From the NCBI GenBank assembly GCA_016841765.1, contig JAENYN010000026.1, forward strand, positions 1 through 62,975: a stretch of DNA of 62,975 nt. The letters are read 5' to 3'. Position numbers and translations under genes: made by a program. The notes beneath the pieces are model-generated. The model was not told the origin of the DNA and searched no databases. It was given only the letters and a program-made list of their open reading frames with translations. The DNA is from Guptibacillus hwajinpoensis (GTDB lineage: Bacteria; Bacillota; Bacilli; Bacillales; Bacillaceae_O). This document shows, piece after piece, positions 9,107-18,960 of this stretch (positions are counted from its first letter, which is position 1; every line of letters starts with the position of its first letter).

Positions 9107-10213
9107 ATGCTAAAAAGGTTTGTGCAACTGTTTTTTATCATTGTCGGGGGGATGGCAGGATACCTGTATATCCCGGCATTGCTTGAAGCCTTGAATTTAT
9201 CGTTTGGCTCGGACTGGCTTTTTCCGATCATCGGGGCTGTGATTGGAGCGGCATTATTCTTTTTACTAACATTATGGCTTGCGGATTATGTTGTTGAGTT
9301 TATTCGTAAAGTTGAGGACCTGCTGGTGAATGCGCCGGTGACGGATGTGATTTCCGGGACACTTGGATTAATCCTGGGACTGATTGTGGCGTTTCTGGTT
9401 GTTTTGCCCCTTAACGATATCGGCATTCAGATTGTCAACATCACCGTGGGCACTTTTCTTCCACTGATTCTGGGGTACCTTGGATTCAGAGTCGGCTTCA
9501 AGAAGAAAGAAGAAGTCATCCATTTATTTTCATCAGCCCGCAAGGAACCATCGAAAGATAAGATAAAGGAAGATGAGAGCGATGAGGAAGGCAGGATTCC
9601 AGGCGGCTCGCTGAAGATCCTTGATACGAGCGTCATCATCGATGGGCGCATTGCCGACATATGCAAGACCGGATTCCTGGAAGGAACCCTGATCATCCCG
9701 CACTTCGTATTGGAGGAACTGCAGCATATCGCGGATTCATCAGATGCACTGAAACGGAACCGCGGCCGCAGGGGACTGGATATTTTAAATAAAATCCAAA
9801 AAGAACTCCCGGTGAATGTCGAAATTTACGAAGGTGACTTTGAGGACGTCCAGGAAGTTGACAGCAAGCTTGTGAAACTGGCAAAGCTGCTCTCCGGCGT
9901 AGTCGTTACAAATGATTTCAATTTGAATAAAGTGTGCGAACTTCAAAAAGTGGCTGTGCTGAACATCAATGATCTGGCAAACGCCGTGAAGCCGGTTGTG
10001 CTTCCTGGCGAAGAGCTGAAGGTCCAGGTCATTAAAGACGGCAAAGAACATAACCAGGGTGTGGCCTATCTTGATGACGGCACGATGATCGTCGTTGAAG
10101 AAGGCCGGGATTATATCGGCAAGCATATCGATGTGCTCGTTACGAGCGTTCTTCAGACATCGGCCGGCCGCATGATTTTCGCCAAGCCGAAGCTTCTTGA
10201 AAAAGCTTTATAA
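9107..10213 (+). CDS. yacL: YacL, membrane-anchored PIN/TRAM-domain protein
   Basis: Membrane protein with a PIN nuclease-like fold, 368 residues. About four transmembrane helices fill residues 1-130. A charged linker (about 135-165) leads to a PIN domain that starts [11 protein letters not shown] with acidic residues D173 and D179. A C-terminal TRAM-type RNA-binding domain covers the last 70 residues. GAGGAGGTG gives a firm start. The biological substrate of this conserved Bacillus protein is not established; RNA cleavage is inferred from the fold. It has its own tandem promoters. Confidence 0.88.
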   Translation: MLKRFVQLFFIIVGGMAGYLYIPALLEALNLSFGSDWLFPIIGAVIGAALFFLLTLWLADYVVEFIRKVEDLLVNAPVTDVISGTLGLILGLIVAFLVVLPLNDIGIQIVNITVGTFLPLILGYLGFRVGFKKKEEVIHLFSSARKEPSKDKIKEDESDEEGRIPGGSLKILDTSVIIDGRIADICKTGFLEGTLIIPHFVLEELQHIADSSDALKRNRGRRGLDILNKIQKELPVNVEIYEGDFEDVQEVDSKLVKLAKLLSGVVVTNDFNLNKVCELQKVAVLNINDLANAVKPVVLPGEELKVQVIKDGKEHNQGVAYLDDGTMIVVEEGRDYIGKHIDVLVTSVLQTSAGRMIFAKPKLLEKAL

Positions 10214-10249
10214 ATACGGACAATTCCTTTACTATAGGAAAGAGAGATG

Positions 10250-10275
10250 AAGCGCAGCTGCTTGAGGCTGCGCTT
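10250..10275 (+). terminator. Hairpin after yacL, possible terminator
   Basis: Stem AAGCGCAGC / GCTGCGCTT of nine perfect pairs with an eight-base loop. The downstream tail ATCTTCACTT has few T, so it is a weak intrinsic terminator. Confidence 0.5.
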
Positions 10276-10396
10276 ATCTTCACTTATTTCCATGAACGGG
10301 AAAGACTGTTATGATTGTTTAGATGTTCGATATACATTTGCGGATTGGGATTACAAGTAAATAGGGATGGCCGCACTCCGAGGTGGAAAGAGGTGG

Positions 10397-11107
10397 ATGA
10401 TGGATTATTCTGTAGTCATTCCGGCAGCAGGCCGCGGCAAAAGGATGAATGCCGGGAAAAACAAGTTATTCATTGACCTGCAGGGCGAGCCTGTCATCGT
10501 CCATACACTGAAGGTGTTTGACAGGGACCCGGACTGTACGGAAATGGTCCTGGCAGTACATAAAGAAGAGAGAGGCGAATTTCAAAAACTGATTTCGCGA
10601 ATCGGATTCAAAACCGAAATCAAGCTGGCAGCTGGCGGGAAAGAACGGCAGGACAGCGTTTATAGCGGATTGAAAGAAACAACAGGTGATATTATCCTCG
10701 TACACGACGGGGCCCGGCCGTTCATTACCGGAAGCATGACCGGCAGGCTTGCTGAAGCGGCCGCAGAGCACGGTGCGGCCATTGCGGCAGTCCCGGTCAA
10801 AGATACGATTAAAAAAGCAGAGAGCGGCTTTGTCACGGAAACAGTGGACAGGTCCACGCTCATGATGGTTCAGACACCGCAGGCTTTCCGGCGGGACCTT
10901 ATTTTAAAAGCCCATGAACATGCCCGGAAAACAGGCTTTATCGGTACGGATGATGCCAGTCTCGCAGAATTGCTTGGCTTTCCGGTGAAAATCACGGAAG
11001 GCAGCTATCGGAATATCAAATTGACGACACCGGAAGATCTCATCTTTGCGGAAGCGATTCTTGCTCAAAAGGCAAAAGAGAAGGAGGAAAATGAATGTTC
11101 AGAATAG
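10397..11107 (+). CDS. ispD: IspD, 2-C-methyl-D-erythritol 4-phosphate cytidylyltransferase
   Basis: Transfers CMP from CTP to methylerythritol phosphate in the non-mevalonate isoprenoid pathway, 236 residues. The CTP-binding signature PAAGRGKRM lies at the N-terminus, with further family segments [13 protein letters not shown] and VHDGARPF. The start is ambiguous between adjacent ATG codons at 10397 and 10400. Both are favoured over an upstream in-frame codon at 10367 because GAGGTGG (10380-10386) is well placed. It overlaps ispF by 13 bases, as in B. subtilis. Confidence 0.94.
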   Translation: MMDYSVVIPAAGRGKRMNAGKNKLFIDLQGEPVIVHTLKVFDRDPDCTEMVLAVHKEERGEFQKLISRIGFKTEIKLAAGGKERQDSVYSGLKETTGDIILVHDGARPFITGSMTGRLAEAAAEHGAAIAAVPVKDTIKKAESGFVTETVDRSTLMMVQTPQAFRRDLILKAHEHARKTGFIGTDDASLAELLGFPVKITEGSYRNIKLTTPEDLIFAEAILAQKAKEKEENECSE

Positions 11108-11583
11108 GGCACGGATATGATGTACATAAATTTGAAGAAGGCCGCAAATGCATCGTCGGCGGCATCGAAATCCCATATGAATACGGGCTTGCAGGGCACT
11201 CCGATGCTGATGTCCTTCTCCATGCGATTGCAGATGCGTGCCTGGGTGCAATTGGAGAAGGGGATATCGGGCGCCACTTCCCGGATAACGACCCGGAATT
11301 TAAAGGGGCGGATTCAGCGAAGCTGTTGGCGCATGTTTGGAATATCGTGACCGAAAAGGGATACAGATTAGGCAATAGTGACTGCACCATCATTGCGCAG
11401 GCTCCGAAAATGGCCCCTTATATCGACGCGATGAGAGAACGGATCGCGGGGCTGCTTGGAGCGGAGGCCGGCCAGGTGAATGTTAAAGCGACGACGACGG
11501 AAAAACTCGGCTTTACTGGCCGCAAAGAAGGAATGGCCGCTGAAGCAGTCGTGCTGTTGGAAAAACTTGACCCCCCGCAATAG
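11095..11583 (+). CDS. ispF: IspF, 2-C-methyl-D-erythritol 2,4-cyclodiphosphate synthase
   Basis: Trimeric zinc enzyme that cyclises CDP-methylerythritol 2-phosphate, 162 residues, typical length. The metal-binding start GHGYDVH (D9, H11) and the conserved [12 protein letters not shown] and [14 protein letters not shown] segments are present. Translation starts inside the end of ispD, with AAGGAGG seven bases upstream, so the two consecutive steps of isoprenoid synthesis are coupled. Confidence 0.96.
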   Translation: MFRIGHGYDVHKFEEGRKCIVGGIEIPYEYGLAGHSDADVLLHAIADACLGAIGEGDIGRHFPDNDPEFKGADSAKLLAHVWNIVTEKGYRLGNSDCTIIAQAPKMAPYIDAMRERIAGLLGAEAGQVNVKATTTEKLGFTGRKEGMAAEAVVLLEKLDPPQ

Positions 11584-11639
11584 ACTGATAAAATATGACG
11601 TATGTGATCGAACGATAAAAGAAATGGAAGGTGTCATAC

Positions 11640-13109
11640 ATGACAAAAGAAGTAAGAGTGCGCTATGCGCCAAGTCCGACCGGCTATCTTCACATTGGAA
11701 ATGCGCGTACGGCCCTGTTCAATTACCTTTTTGCCAGAAATCAGAACGGAAAATTCATTATCCGCGTCGAAGATACGGATCAGAAGCGTAATGTCGAAGG
11801 CGGGGAAGAAAATCAGTTCCATTATTTGAAATGGCTCGGCATCGACTGGGATGAAAGCGTCGGCAAACCGGGTGAATACGGCCCTTACCGACAGTCTGAG
11901 CGCCGTGACATTTATGAACAGCATTATAACAAGCTGCTTGAAAACGGAGCGGCTTACAAATGCTACTGCACAGAAGACGAACTGGAAGAAGAGCGGGAAG
12001 CGCAGCGGGCCCGCGGGGAAATGCCGCGTTATTCCGGCAAATGCCGCCATCTTACGGAAGAAGACCAAAGCAAGCTTGCAGGTGAAGGCCGCCAGCCGAG
12101 CATCCGCTTCAAAGTTCCGTCTGATAAGGTGTACACATTCAACGATATTGTGAAAAACGAAGTATCCTTTGAGTCGAACGGCATCGGTGATTTCGTCATT
12201 GTAAAAAAAGACGGCATGCCGACGTATAACTTCGCGGTGGCCGTCGATGACCATCTCATGGAAATCACCCACGTGCTCCGCGGGGAAGACCACATTTCCA
12301 ATACGCCGAAACAGATGATGATTTATGAAGCATTCGGCTGGGATCACCCGGTGTTCGGGCATATGACATTGATTGTCAATGATGAGCGGAAGAAGCTGAG
12401 CAAACGCGACCATTCCATCATCCAGTATATCGGCCAATATCATGATCTTGGCTACCTGCCGGAAGCGATGTTCAACTTTATCGCCTTGCTCGGCTGGTCG
12501 CCAAAAGGGGAAGAGGAAATCTTCACAAAAGAACAGTTTATCGAGATTTTCGATCCGGAACGCCTGTCCACGTCACCGGCTGTGTTCGATAACAAAAAGC
12601 TTGCCTGGATGAATAACCAGTACATGAAAGAGGCGGACTTCGAGCGGGTTTTTGAAATGGCGCTGGAGCATCTTGTGAAAGCGGACAGGCTGCCGGCAGA
12701 TATGGATGAAGAGAAACGTAAATGGGCGCGCGGCCTTGTTGAATTATACAAAGAACAGATGAGTTTCGCAGGTGAAATCGTCGAACTGAGCGAAATGTTC
12801 TTCAAAACAGAGATTGAATATGATGATGAAGCGATGGCGATTCTGGAAGAGGAGCAGGTCCCGGAAGTGCTGCAGGGATTCCTTGATCAGATCAAGGAAC
12901 TCGAGGACTTTGAAGCGGGAGAAATCAAAAAAGCCATAAAAGCGACCCAGAAAGCGACTGGCCACAAAGGCAAAAAGCTGTTCATGCCAATCCGTGTCGC
13001 CACTACCGGCCAGTCACACGGCCCTGAATTGCCGTTGGCAATCGAACTGCTCGGAAGTGATGTCGTCGAAACAAGACTGGAGCAGCTGCTTGCAAAACTT
13101 AACGGTTAA
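11640..13109 (+). CDS. gltX: Glutamyl-tRNA synthetase
   Basis: Class I synthetase that charges tRNA-Glu, and in bacteria of this group also tRNA-Gln for later amidation, 489 residues. The HIGH-type motif is HIGN (18-21), the KMSKS-type motif is KLSKRD, and a Rossmann fold and C-terminal anticodon-binding helices follow. The ATG at 11640 is used because it is preceded by GGAAGGTG and matches the family start; an in-frame GTG nine bases earlier overlaps that site. There is no T-box before it. Confidence 0.96.
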   Translation: MTKEVRVRYAPSPTGYLHIGNARTALFNYLFARNQNGKFIIRVEDTDQKRNVEGGEENQFHYLKWLGIDWDESVGKPGEYGPYRQSERRDIYEQHYNKLLENGAAYKCYCTEDELEEEREAQRARGEMPRYSGKCRHLTEEDQSKLAGEGRQPSIRFKVPSDKVYTFNDIVKNEVSFESNGIGDFVIVKKDGMPTYNFAVAVDDHLMEITHVLRGEDHISNTPKQMMIYEAFGWDHPVFGHMTLIVNDERKKLSKRDHSIIQYIGQYHDLGYLPEAMFNFIALLGWSPKGEEEIFTKEQFIEIFDPERLSTSPAVFDNKKLAWMNNQYMKEADFERVFEMALEHLVKADRLPADMDEEKRKWARGLVELYKEQMSFAGEIVELSEMFFKTEIEYDDEAMAILEEEQVPEVLQGFLDQIKELEDFEAGEIKKAIKATQKATGHKGKKLFMPIRVATTGQSHGPELPLAIELLGSDVVETRLEQLLAKLNG

Positions 13110-13134
13110 CATTTTCTGCGGTTTGTAATATAGT
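13106..13134 (+). promoter_or_regulatory. SigA-type promoter for the cysE-cysS T-box transcript
   Basis: TTAACA (13106-13111, overlapping the gltX stop), 17 bp, TATAGT (13129-13134). It lies just ahead of the T-box leader, so cysES can be transcribed independently of gltX. Confidence 0.6.
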
Positions 13135-13140
13135 AAGAAT

Positions 13141-13393
13141 AACTTAATCAGCGAAAATGCGTTGATGGGGAAAAGTAGAAGTTTCTGTGCATGACAGAGA
13201 GGACTGCCTCGGCTGGAAGCGGTCTATGCCATAGTGATTTCGAAGTGCGCCCCGGAGCCTCTTATTGAAGCAAGAGTAAATAAGGGCGGCACCCTGCCGT
13301 TATAGGGAAAAGTTTGGAGCGGCTGTTTGCTGCTCAAACAGAGTGGAACCGCGCGTAAGCGTCTCTGTGCACAGGCACAGGGGCGCTTTTTTA
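13141..13393 (+). promoter_or_regulatory. T-box riboswitch, tRNA-Cys specific
   Basis: Leader RNA that senses uncharged tRNA and controls termination before cysE. The T-box core AGTGGAACCGCG is at 13342-13353. Its TGGA (13344-13347) would pair with an acceptor end UCCA, fitting the U73 discriminator of tRNA-Cys. A TGC cysteine codon at 13246-13248 is the likely specifier. The terminator stem (13358-13370 with 13375-13387, 13 pairs including G-U) ends in a T run; the T-box core would form the competing antiterminator. The target gene set (serine acetyltransferase and cysteinyl-tRNA synthetase) agrees with cysteine. Confidence 0.93.
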
Positions 13394-13493
13394 CTGTTAT
13401 TATATTCTTGTCGTGAAAGGGCGGGACCCAGCACAGTTCTGCCGCGTAAAATACGCTGCCCGGCGAGGCGGGAAATAAGGGGGTACACCATAG

Positions 13494-14156
13494 ATGTTCA
13501 AAATGCTTAAAGAAGATGTCGATGTCGTCTTTGACCAGGATCCGGCGGCCCGCAGTTACATCGAAGTCATTCTCACCTATTCAGGGCTTCACGCCATCTG
13601 GTCCCACCGTCTGGCCCACTGGTTCTTCAAACATAAATTCTTTTTCCTGGCCCGGTTCATTTCACAAGTAAGCCGTTTTTTCACCGGCATTGAGATTCAT
13701 CCCGGTGCCAAAATCGGCCGCCGTTTTTTCATCGACCACGGCATGGGGGTCGTCATTGGGGAGACTTGTGAGATCGGGGATAACGTCACCATCTTCCAGG
13801 GTGTCACTCTCGGGGGGACCGGAAAGGAAAAGGGCAAGCGCCATCCGACGCTCGATGACAACACACTTGTTGCAACGGGTGCAAAAGTACTTGGGTCGAT
13901 AACGGTCGGAAGGGATTCGAAGGTCGGTGCTGGTTCCGTCGTCCTGCACGATGTGCCGCCGAATTCCACAGTTGTGGGGATACCGGGAAGAGTCGTGATC
14001 AAAAACGGCGTAAAGGTTCGCAGGGACTTGAATCACCAGGATCTGCCCGACCCGGTTGCCGATCACTTCAGGCAGCTGGATAAACGGCTGCAGCTGCTCG
14101 AGCAGGAATTAGCAAGCATGAAAGGGGAAAAGCAACATGGCAATCCGCCTGTATAA
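13494..14156 (+). CDS. cysE: Serine O-acetyltransferase
   Basis: Makes O-acetylserine from serine and acetyl-CoA, the first step of cysteine synthesis, 220 residues. An N-terminal helical domain precedes hexapeptide repeats of a left-handed beta helix, with conserved [17 protein letters not shown] and [16 protein letters not shown] segments of the active site. AAGGGGG lies ahead of the ATG. It overlaps cysS by 20 bases, and both are downstream of the T-box, so transcription should rise when tRNA-Cys is uncharged. Confidence 0.95.
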   Translation: MFKMLKEDVDVVFDQDPAARSYIEVILTYSGLHAIWSHRLAHWFFKHKFFFLARFISQVSRFFTGIEIHPGAKIGRRFFIDHGMGVVIGETCEIGDNVTIFQGVTLGGTGKEKGKRHPTLDDNTLVATGAKVLGSITVGRDSKVGAGSVVLHDVPPNSTVVGIPGRVVIKNGVKVRRDLNHQDLPDPVADHFRQLDKRLQLLEQELASMKGEKQHGNPPV

Positions 14157-15537
14157 CACGCTTACACGGAAAAAAGAAGAATTCCGCCCGCTGGAACAGG
14201 GCAAAGTGAAAATGTATGTGTGCGGTCCCACTGTCTATAATTATATCCATATCGGCAATGCCCGGCCGGCGATCGTATTCGATACCGTCCGGAGATATTT
14301 GGAATACCGGGGTTACGATGTGCATTTTGTTTCCAATTTCACCGATGTGGATGACAAAATCATCAAAGCTGCAAACGAGCTTGGCGAGGATGTCAGCGAG
14401 CTGGCTGACCGTTTCATCAAGGCATATCATGAAGATGTCGGTTCGCTCGGGGTTTTGCAGGCACACAGCCACCCGCGGGTAACCGAAAATATGGATTATA
14501 TCATCACATTCATCAGCAAATTGATCGACAAAGGCTATGCATATGAAGCGGAGGGGGATGTTTATTTCAAAACCCGTGCCTTTGACGGATACGGCAAGCT
14601 TTCCCACCAGTCCATCGACGATTTGCGGATGGGGGCAAGGATTGAAGTGGGCGAGAAAAAGAAGGATCCGCTTGATTTCGTCCTCTGGAAACAGGCGAAG
14701 CCGGGCGAAGTTTATTGGCAGAGCCCATGGGGGAACGGCCGGCCAGGGTGGCACATTGAATGCTCCGCTCTCGTCAAAAAATATCTCGGCGATACGATCG
14801 ACATCCATGCAGGCGGGCAAGATCTGACATTCCCCCACCATGAAAATGAAATTGCCCAGTCAGAAGCGTTGACAGGCCAAACATTTGCGAACTATTGGAT
14901 GCACAATGGGTATATTAAGATCAATAATGAGAAAATGTCAAAATCACTGGGGAATTTTGTGCTGGTGCATGACATGATCAAAGAAATCGATCCGCAAGTC
15001 ATCCGTTTCTTCATGTTATCAGTCCACTACCGCAATCCGGTAAACTTCAGCGAAGACTTGCTCGAAAGTGCGAAAAGCGGCCTGGAACGGATCAAAGCAG
15101 CCTACAGCAATTTGCATCACCGCCTTGATAATACTGCAAACTTAACAGAAGGCGATGAAAAATGGCACGAAAAACTGAATGTGCTTCAGAAACGCTTTAT
15201 TGAAGAAATGGATGACGATTTCAATACCGCAAATGCCATTACCGTTTTGTTCGAATTGGCGAAAGAAGCCAACCTGTACTTGCAGGAAAAAAACACGTCA
15301 GAAACGGTACTGAACGCATTTATCGCCATGCTTTCCGAATTCTCAGGTGTGCTCGGGCTTACACTTCAAAAAGAGCAGGAACTGCTGGATGATGAGATTG
15401 AAGCATTGATCGAAAAGCGGATTCAGGCACGCAAAGACAGAGATTTTGCTCTTGCCGACCAGATTCGTGATGAATTGAAGGAAAAGAATATATTGTTGGA
15501 AGACACACCGCAGGGTACGCGGTGGAAAAGGATGTAA
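14137..15537 (+). CDS. cysS: Cysteinyl-tRNA synthetase
   Basis: Zinc-dependent class I synthetase for tRNA-Cys, 466 residues. C29 begins the zinc site, HIGN is at 38-41 and KMSKS at 266-270. [11 protein letters not shown] and the [13 protein letters not shown] segment supply the other metal ligands. The start lies inside the cysE end, with GGGGAAAAG upstream; homologues begin at the same point. The product is the enzyme whose substrate tRNA is sensed by the leader of this operon. Confidence 0.97.
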   Translation: MAIRLYNTLTRKKEEFRPLEQGKVKMYVCGPTVYNYIHIGNARPAIVFDTVRRYLEYRGYDVHFVSNFTDVDDKIIKAANELGEDVSELADRFIKAYHEDVGSLGVLQAHSHPRVTENMDYIITFISKLIDKGYAYEAEGDVYFKTRAFDGYGKLSHQSIDDLRMGARIEVGEKKKDPLDFVLWKQAKPGEVYWQSPWGNGRPGWHIECSALVKKYLGDTIDIHAGGQDLTFPHHENEIAQSEALTGQTFANYWMHNGYIKINNEKMSKSLGNFVLVHDMIKEIDPQVIRFFMLSVHYRNPVNFSEDLLESAKSGLERIKAAYSNLHHRLDNTANLTEGDEKWHEKLNVLQKRFIEEMDDDFNTANAITVLFELAKEANLYLQEKNTSETVLNAFIAMLSEFSGVLGLTLQKEQELLDDEIEALIEKRIQARKDRDFALADQIRDELKEKNILLEDTPQGTRWKRM

Positions 15538-15541
15538 GCCG

Positions 15542-15955
15542 GTGAAACATAACATCAATCCAAAACTGTTGAATTCACTTGCCCTTGCTTATATGGGGGA
15601 TGCCGTCCTTGAGGAGGCTGTCCGGCTGAGACTGATCGCAAGCGGAAAAGTAAAGCCGAACGGCCTGCATCATGCGGCCACCGGTTATGTTTCCGCAAAA
15701 GGGCAGGCCCGTGTCATCCGCCGGCTGCTTGACGAAGGGCGGCTCACAGAGGAAGAGGAAGGGGTCGTCCGCCGCGGCCGCAATGCGAAATCGGGATCAA
15801 CTCCGAAAAACACGGATGTGGCAACTTATCGCTACAGCACCGCCTTTGAGGCTCTGCTTGGCTACCACTATCTGTCTGGAAACGAAGAACGGCTGGAAGA
15901 AATCATGATGTGGTTTTTTGACATTCTTGAGAGTGGAACCGAAAGAGGTGAATAG
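15542..15955 (+). CDS. mrnC: Mini-ribonuclease 3
   Basis: RNase III-like enzyme without a double-stranded RNA-binding domain that matures the ends of 23S rRNA, 137 residues. The nuclease signature [14 protein letters not shown] is at the N-terminus and the second acidic region lies in [10 protein letters not shown]. It starts at a GTG four bases after the cysS stop, with AAAAGGATG upstream, and ends one base before rlmB. The neighbours rlmB and rae1 also act on ribosomal or messenger RNA. Confidence 0.92.
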   Translation: MKHNINPKLLNSLALAYMGDAVLEEAVRLRLIASGKVKPNGLHHAATGYVSAKGQARVIRRLLDEGRLTEEEEGVVRRGRNAKSGSTPKNTDVATYRYSTAFEALLGYHYLSGNEERLEEIMMWFFDILESGTERGE

Positions 15956-15956
15956 G

Positions 15957-16700
15957 ATGGAATCTGAATGGATTATCGGGCGGAACCCTGTTCTTGAAGC
16001 CCTTCGCTCCGGGCGGGACATGAACAAGATTCTTATCGCCGAGGGGGCGCAAAAGGGGCAAATCCAGCAAGTGATCCAGCTTGCGAAAAAGAATGGCGTC
16101 ATCGTGCAGCAGGTCCCGAAGAAGAAGCTTGATCAGATGGTGGAAGGCCATCATCAAGGTGTGGCAGCAGCTGTCGCAGCTTACACATATGCGGCAATCG
16201 ATGACTTGTTTGCAAGGGCGGATGAAAAAGGTGAAGCTCCCTTTTTCCTCATCCTTGATGAAATTGAAGATCCGCATAACCTCGGTTCAATCCTCCGGAC
16301 GGCGGATGCTTCCGGAGCGCATGGCATTATCATCCCGAAGCGGCGGGCTGTCGGCCTTACAGCTGCCGTAGCCAAATCCTCGACAGGTGCGGTTGAATAC
16401 GTGCCGGTTGCGAGAGTCACCAACCTTTCGCGGGCGATCGAGGAATTGAAAGAACGGGGCCTGTGGATTGCAGGGACAGATGCTACAGCGGACGAAGACT
16501 ACCGGCAGCTTGACGGCACGATGCCGCTCGGACTTGTCATCGGCAGCGAGGGCAAAGGGATGAGCAGGATCATAAAGGAAAAATGCGACTTCCTGATCAG
16601 CCTCCCGATGGAAGGTAAAGTCACTTCACTGAATGCTTCGGTTGCCGCCGCACTGTTGATGTATGAAGTCCACCGCAAACGCCATCCGCTCGGGACATAG
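15957..16700 (+). CDS. rlmB: RlmB-type 23S rRNA 2'-O-ribose methyltransferase
   Basis: SPOUT-class methyltransferase of the TrmH/SpoU family, 247 residues. An N-terminal L30e-like RNA-binding domain (about 1-85) is followed by the knotted catalytic domain with motifs LDEIEDPHNLGSILRTAD, VIGSEGKGMS and LPMEGKVTSLNASVAAA. The start at 15957 follows AAAGAGGTGAA; an in-frame codon 39 bases earlier lies inside mrnC and lacks a site. Predicted target is the equivalent of G2251 of 23S rRNA, by family only. Confidence 0.92.
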   Translation: MESEWIIGRNPVLEALRSGRDMNKILIAEGAQKGQIQQVIQLAKKNGVIVQQVPKKKLDQMVEGHHQGVAAAVAAYTYAAIDDLFARADEKGEAPFFLILDEIEDPHNLGSILRTADASGAHGIIIPKRRAVGLTAAVAKSSTGAVEYVPVARVTNLSRAIEELKERGLWIAGTDATADEDYRQLDGTMPLGLVIGSEGKGMSRIIKEKCDFLISLPMEGKVTSLNASVAAALLMYEVHRKRHPLGT

Positions 16701-16706
16701 AGACTG

Positions 16707-17216
16707 ATGGATATACTGCTTGTCGATGGATACAATATTATCGGCGCATGGGATGAACTGAAGCAGATGAAGGAAAAAGACTTTGCCGGGGCACGGGACA
16801 GGCTTGTGGAAAAAATGGCGGAATATCAGGGTTACAAAGGGATCCGTGTCATAATTGTTTTTGATGCCCATCTCGTACCGGGGATTGAAAAAAAGCATCA
16901 CCGGTACAAGGTGGAGATTGTGTATACAAGAGAAAACGAAACGGCGGATGAACGCATTGAAAAACTGGCAAAAGAACTGAACGACGTCCGTACCCAGGTT
17001 CATGTCGCCACTTCCGATTATACAGAGCAGTGGGTGATCTTCGCACAGGGTGCCCTCAGGATTTCGGCACGGGAACTGATTTCCGATATAAGAGATATGG
17101 AGAATAAGATTTCCAAAGATGTGGAAACGAAGCATCGGGTAAAAGCGAAATCAAAAATTCCCCTTTCTGAAGAAGTGGCAGAAATTTTTGAAAAATGGCG
17201 CCGCGGCGAGCGGTGA
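16707..17216 (+). CDS. rae1: Rae1 (YacP), ribosome-associated endoribonuclease
   Basis: NYN/PIN-fold endonuclease that cleaves messenger RNA in the ribosomal A site, 169 residues. The acidic N-terminal motif ILLVDGYNIIGAWD and the segment VIIVFDAHLVPG fit the YacP family. It starts six bases after rlmB with only a weak ribosome binding site, so translation is probably coupled. A charged C-terminal tail ends in KWRRGER. Confidence 0.9.
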   Translation: MDILLVDGYNIIGAWDELKQMKEKDFAGARDRLVEKMAEYQGYKGIRVIIVFDAHLVPGIEKKHHRYKVEIVYTRENETADERIEKLAKELNDVRTQVHVATSDYTEQWVIFAQGALRISARELISDIRDMENKISKDVETKHRVKAKSKIPLSEEVAEIFEKWRRGER

Positions 17217-17220
17217 AAGG

Positions 17221-17250
17221 TTGACGGTGTAGAAGCGCTTACTGTATAAT
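17221..17250 (+). promoter_or_regulatory. SigA-type promoter of sigH
   Basis: TTGACG, 18 bp, TATAAT, starting five bases after the rae1 stop. In B. subtilis the sigH promoter is repressed by AbrB; no AbrB site can be assigned by eye here. Confidence 0.72.
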
Positions 17251-17290
17251 ATTTCTATATATGATTGCATGCGTGGTCGGGGGGATACGA

Positions 17291-17944
17291 GTGAGCACAC
17301 ATCTCAAAGAAAAAACCAACGGCATAAAGTTTGACCAGTTTGAAGATGATGAGATTGTCAGGCTTGTACACGCCGGCAACAGCGACGCGTTAGATTACTT
17401 GATTCATAAGTATAAAAACTTTGTCCGTGCAAAAGCCAGATCGTACTTTTTGATTGGGGCCGACCGGGAGGATATCGTCCAGGAAGGCATGATTGGCCTT
17501 TATAAAGCGATTCGCGACTATAAAGGGGACAAGCTTTCTTCATTCAAAGCATTTGCCGAACTATGCATTACTCGTCAAATAATCACTGCAATCAAAACGG
17601 CGACACGCCAGAAACATATCCCGCTCAATTCTTATGTTTCATTGGACAAGCCCATTTACGATGAAGAATCGGACCGGACGCTCCTGGATGTCATTTCCGG
17701 AACCAAAGTTGTAAACCCGGAAGAGCTTTTCATCAACCAGGAGGAATTTGATGATATCGAAGACAAAATGACAGAGCTCCTGAGCGATCTTGAACGCAAA
17801 GTCCTCATGCTCTATCTCGATGGCCGTTCCTACCAGGAAATTTCGGTAGATTTGAACCGCCATGTCAAATCGATTGACAATGCCCTCCAGAGGGTCAAAC
17901 GAAAACTGGAACGGTATCTTGAATTAAGAGAAATAAGCCTTTGA
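17291..17944 (+). CDS. sigH: RNA polymerase sigma factor SigH (sigma-30)
   Basis: Alternative sigma factor for the start of sporulation and transition-state genes, 217 residues. Region 2 is clear in DALDYLIHKYKNFVRAKARS and DIVQEGMIGLYKAIRDYKG. Region 4 is in DLERKVLMLYLDGRSYQEIS and VKSIDNALQRVKRKLE. The GTG at 17291 follows GGGGGGAT at suitable spacing and gives the family length; an ATG 30 bases earlier is less likely. It has its own promoter and terminator. Confidence 0.96.
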   Translation: MSTHLKEKTNGIKFDQFEDDEIVRLVHAGNSDALDYLIHKYKNFVRAKARSYFLIGADREDIVQEGMIGLYKAIRDYKGDKLSSFKAFAELCITRQIITAIKTATRQKHIPLNSYVSLDKPIYDEESDRTLLDVISGTKVVNPEELFINQEEFDDIEDKMTELLSDLERKVLMLYLDGRSYQEISVDLNRHVKSIDNALQRVKRKLERYLELREISL

Positions 17945-17957
17945 TAAGGCTTTTTTT
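17935..17957 (+). terminator. Terminator of sigH
   Basis: Stem AAGCCTT / AAGGCTT with loop TGAT overlaps the sigH stop codon and is followed by TTTTT. Confidence 0.85.
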
Positions 17958-18090
17958 CCTGTTTGCAACGGAAAAGGGGGCTCCAGAACCCGCGCTCCGA
18001 ATGATAAAAGAATGCTGGGCCGGAAGCCGCCGCGCAGCGCATGCCGACCGATGAACACAGGGCATTTCAGCAACATGTGTTTATAAATGG

Positions 18091-18392
18091 CTGTGTTAAA
18101 GCTCGATGTTGATTTTTTCACTAGCTGATGGAGTGGAAAATGCGAGACTCCGGCGGGACTAGCGGGACAGGTGAGACCCCACAGCGTGTTGAAAAAGCTT
18201 CTTCGAATTGCCGCCGCACGAAGAAAATTGGTTTTTATTTTCGAGGAGCGGAGCGACGAGGGAGGCTCAGCGCCCGCCCAGCGGCAAAGAAGACACTGTG
18301 AGTGCAACCGAAGGGAGCAGGAACAGATGCCGCACTTGTGCCTATGGTGAAAGCGAGTACCGGGCTCGGAAATTAACACTAGCATTTAGCAG
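18091..18392. repeat. Bacillaceae-type intergenic repeat element with imperfect terminal inverted repeats
   Basis: About 300 bp of GC-rich non-coding DNA in the sigH-rpmG gap (17958-18538). It carries strings I recognise from a repeat dispersed in Bacillaceae genomes: GCGAGACTCCGGCGGGACTA, GGTGAGACCCC, GAGCGGAGCGACGAG, GGAGGCTCAGCGCCCGCCC and AAAGCGAGTACC. Its ends are an imperfect inverted pair (TTAAAGCTCGATGTTGATTT near 18097 and the complement of AAATTAACACTAGCATTTAG near 18370). A small hairpin, TTCTTCG (18199) / CGAAGAA (18219), interrupts the middle. The open frame at 18208-18477 reads through it and is not a gene. Confidence 0.6.
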
Positions 18393-18438
18393 AGCCTATA
18401 AAATAGAAACTCATAAAAACGCCGGAAAAGCCAAAAAG

Positions 18439-18464
18439 AAAGGCGTGGATTACCCGCCTTTTAT
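18439..18464 (+). terminator. Weak hairpin before rpmG
   Basis: AAAGGCG / CGCCTTT with a loop of about nine bases and a short T tail, immediately before the next promoter. Could stop leftover transcription from the repeat region. Confidence 0.4.
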
Positions 18465-18492
18465 TGACAGTCCATAGGCTCTATGATATCGT
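18464..18492 (+). promoter_or_regulatory. Candidate promoter of rpmG-secE-nusG
   Basis: TTGACA (18464-18469), 17 bp, TATCGT. The -35 is consensus and the -10 is imperfect; it is 47 bases before the rpmG start. Confidence 0.5.
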
Positions 18493-18538
18493 TTTAAAAG
18501 TGGAAAAGCATGCTTTTGTATTTGGGTAGGTGCTTAAG

Positions 18539-18688
18539 ATGAGGAAAAAAGTGATATTGGCCTGTACACAATGCCAAAATCGCAATTATACGACAATGAA
18601 AAATACACAGCAGAATTCAGATAGACTTGAAGTTAAGAAGTTTTGCAAGCATTGCAATGCTCACACCATCCATCGAGAAACCAAATGA
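18539..18688 (+). CDS. rpmG: 50S ribosomal protein L33 (zinc-ribbon type)
   Basis: Small ribosomal protein near the E site of the 50S subunit, 49 residues. Four cysteines in two CxxC pairs (C9/C12 and C36/C39) mark the zinc-binding form. GGTAGGTG precedes the ATG. It leads a small cluster with secE and nusG, the order found in B. subtilis. Confidence 0.93.
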   Translation: MRKKVILACTQCQNRNYTTMKNTQQNSDRLEVKKFCKHCNAHTIHRETK

Positions 18689-18735
18689 CAAACAGCGGTA
18701 CGGTTTTCCGATCTAAAGTTGGAGGTTTAACCGGT

Positions 18736-18909
18736 ATGATTAAGTTTCTTCGTAACGTAGGTAAAGAAATGAAAAGAGTCAGCTGGCCGAAGCGCAAGGA
18801 ATTGACGCGCTACACCATCACAGTTTTGACAACCGTAACGTTTGTAGCGGTGTTTTTTGCGGTCATTGACATGGGCATTTCTTCTTTGATCCGTCTTATT
18901 CTTGAATAA
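18736..18909 (+). CDS. secE: Protein translocase subunit SecE
   Basis: Essential membrane clamp of SecY in the export channel, 57 residues. This short Gram-positive form has an amphipathic N-terminal helix with the conserved KRVSWPKRKEL segment and one transmembrane helix (about residues 27-47). The ATG at 18736 follows GGAGG with suitable spacing; longer in-frame readings into the rpmG tail are not supported. Confidence 0.95.
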   Translation: MIKFLRNVGKEMKRVSWPKRKELTRYTITVLTTVTFVAVFFAVIDMGISSLIRLILE

Positions 18910-18960
18910 CCACGGCGGTTTTGTGGCTATAATGGTGAATGCATATACAGAAACGACAGA

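Noticed and set aside
18208-18477. Open frame of 89 residues between sigH and rpmG
   Set aside because: It reads through the repeat element; no ribosome binding site and no protein likeness.
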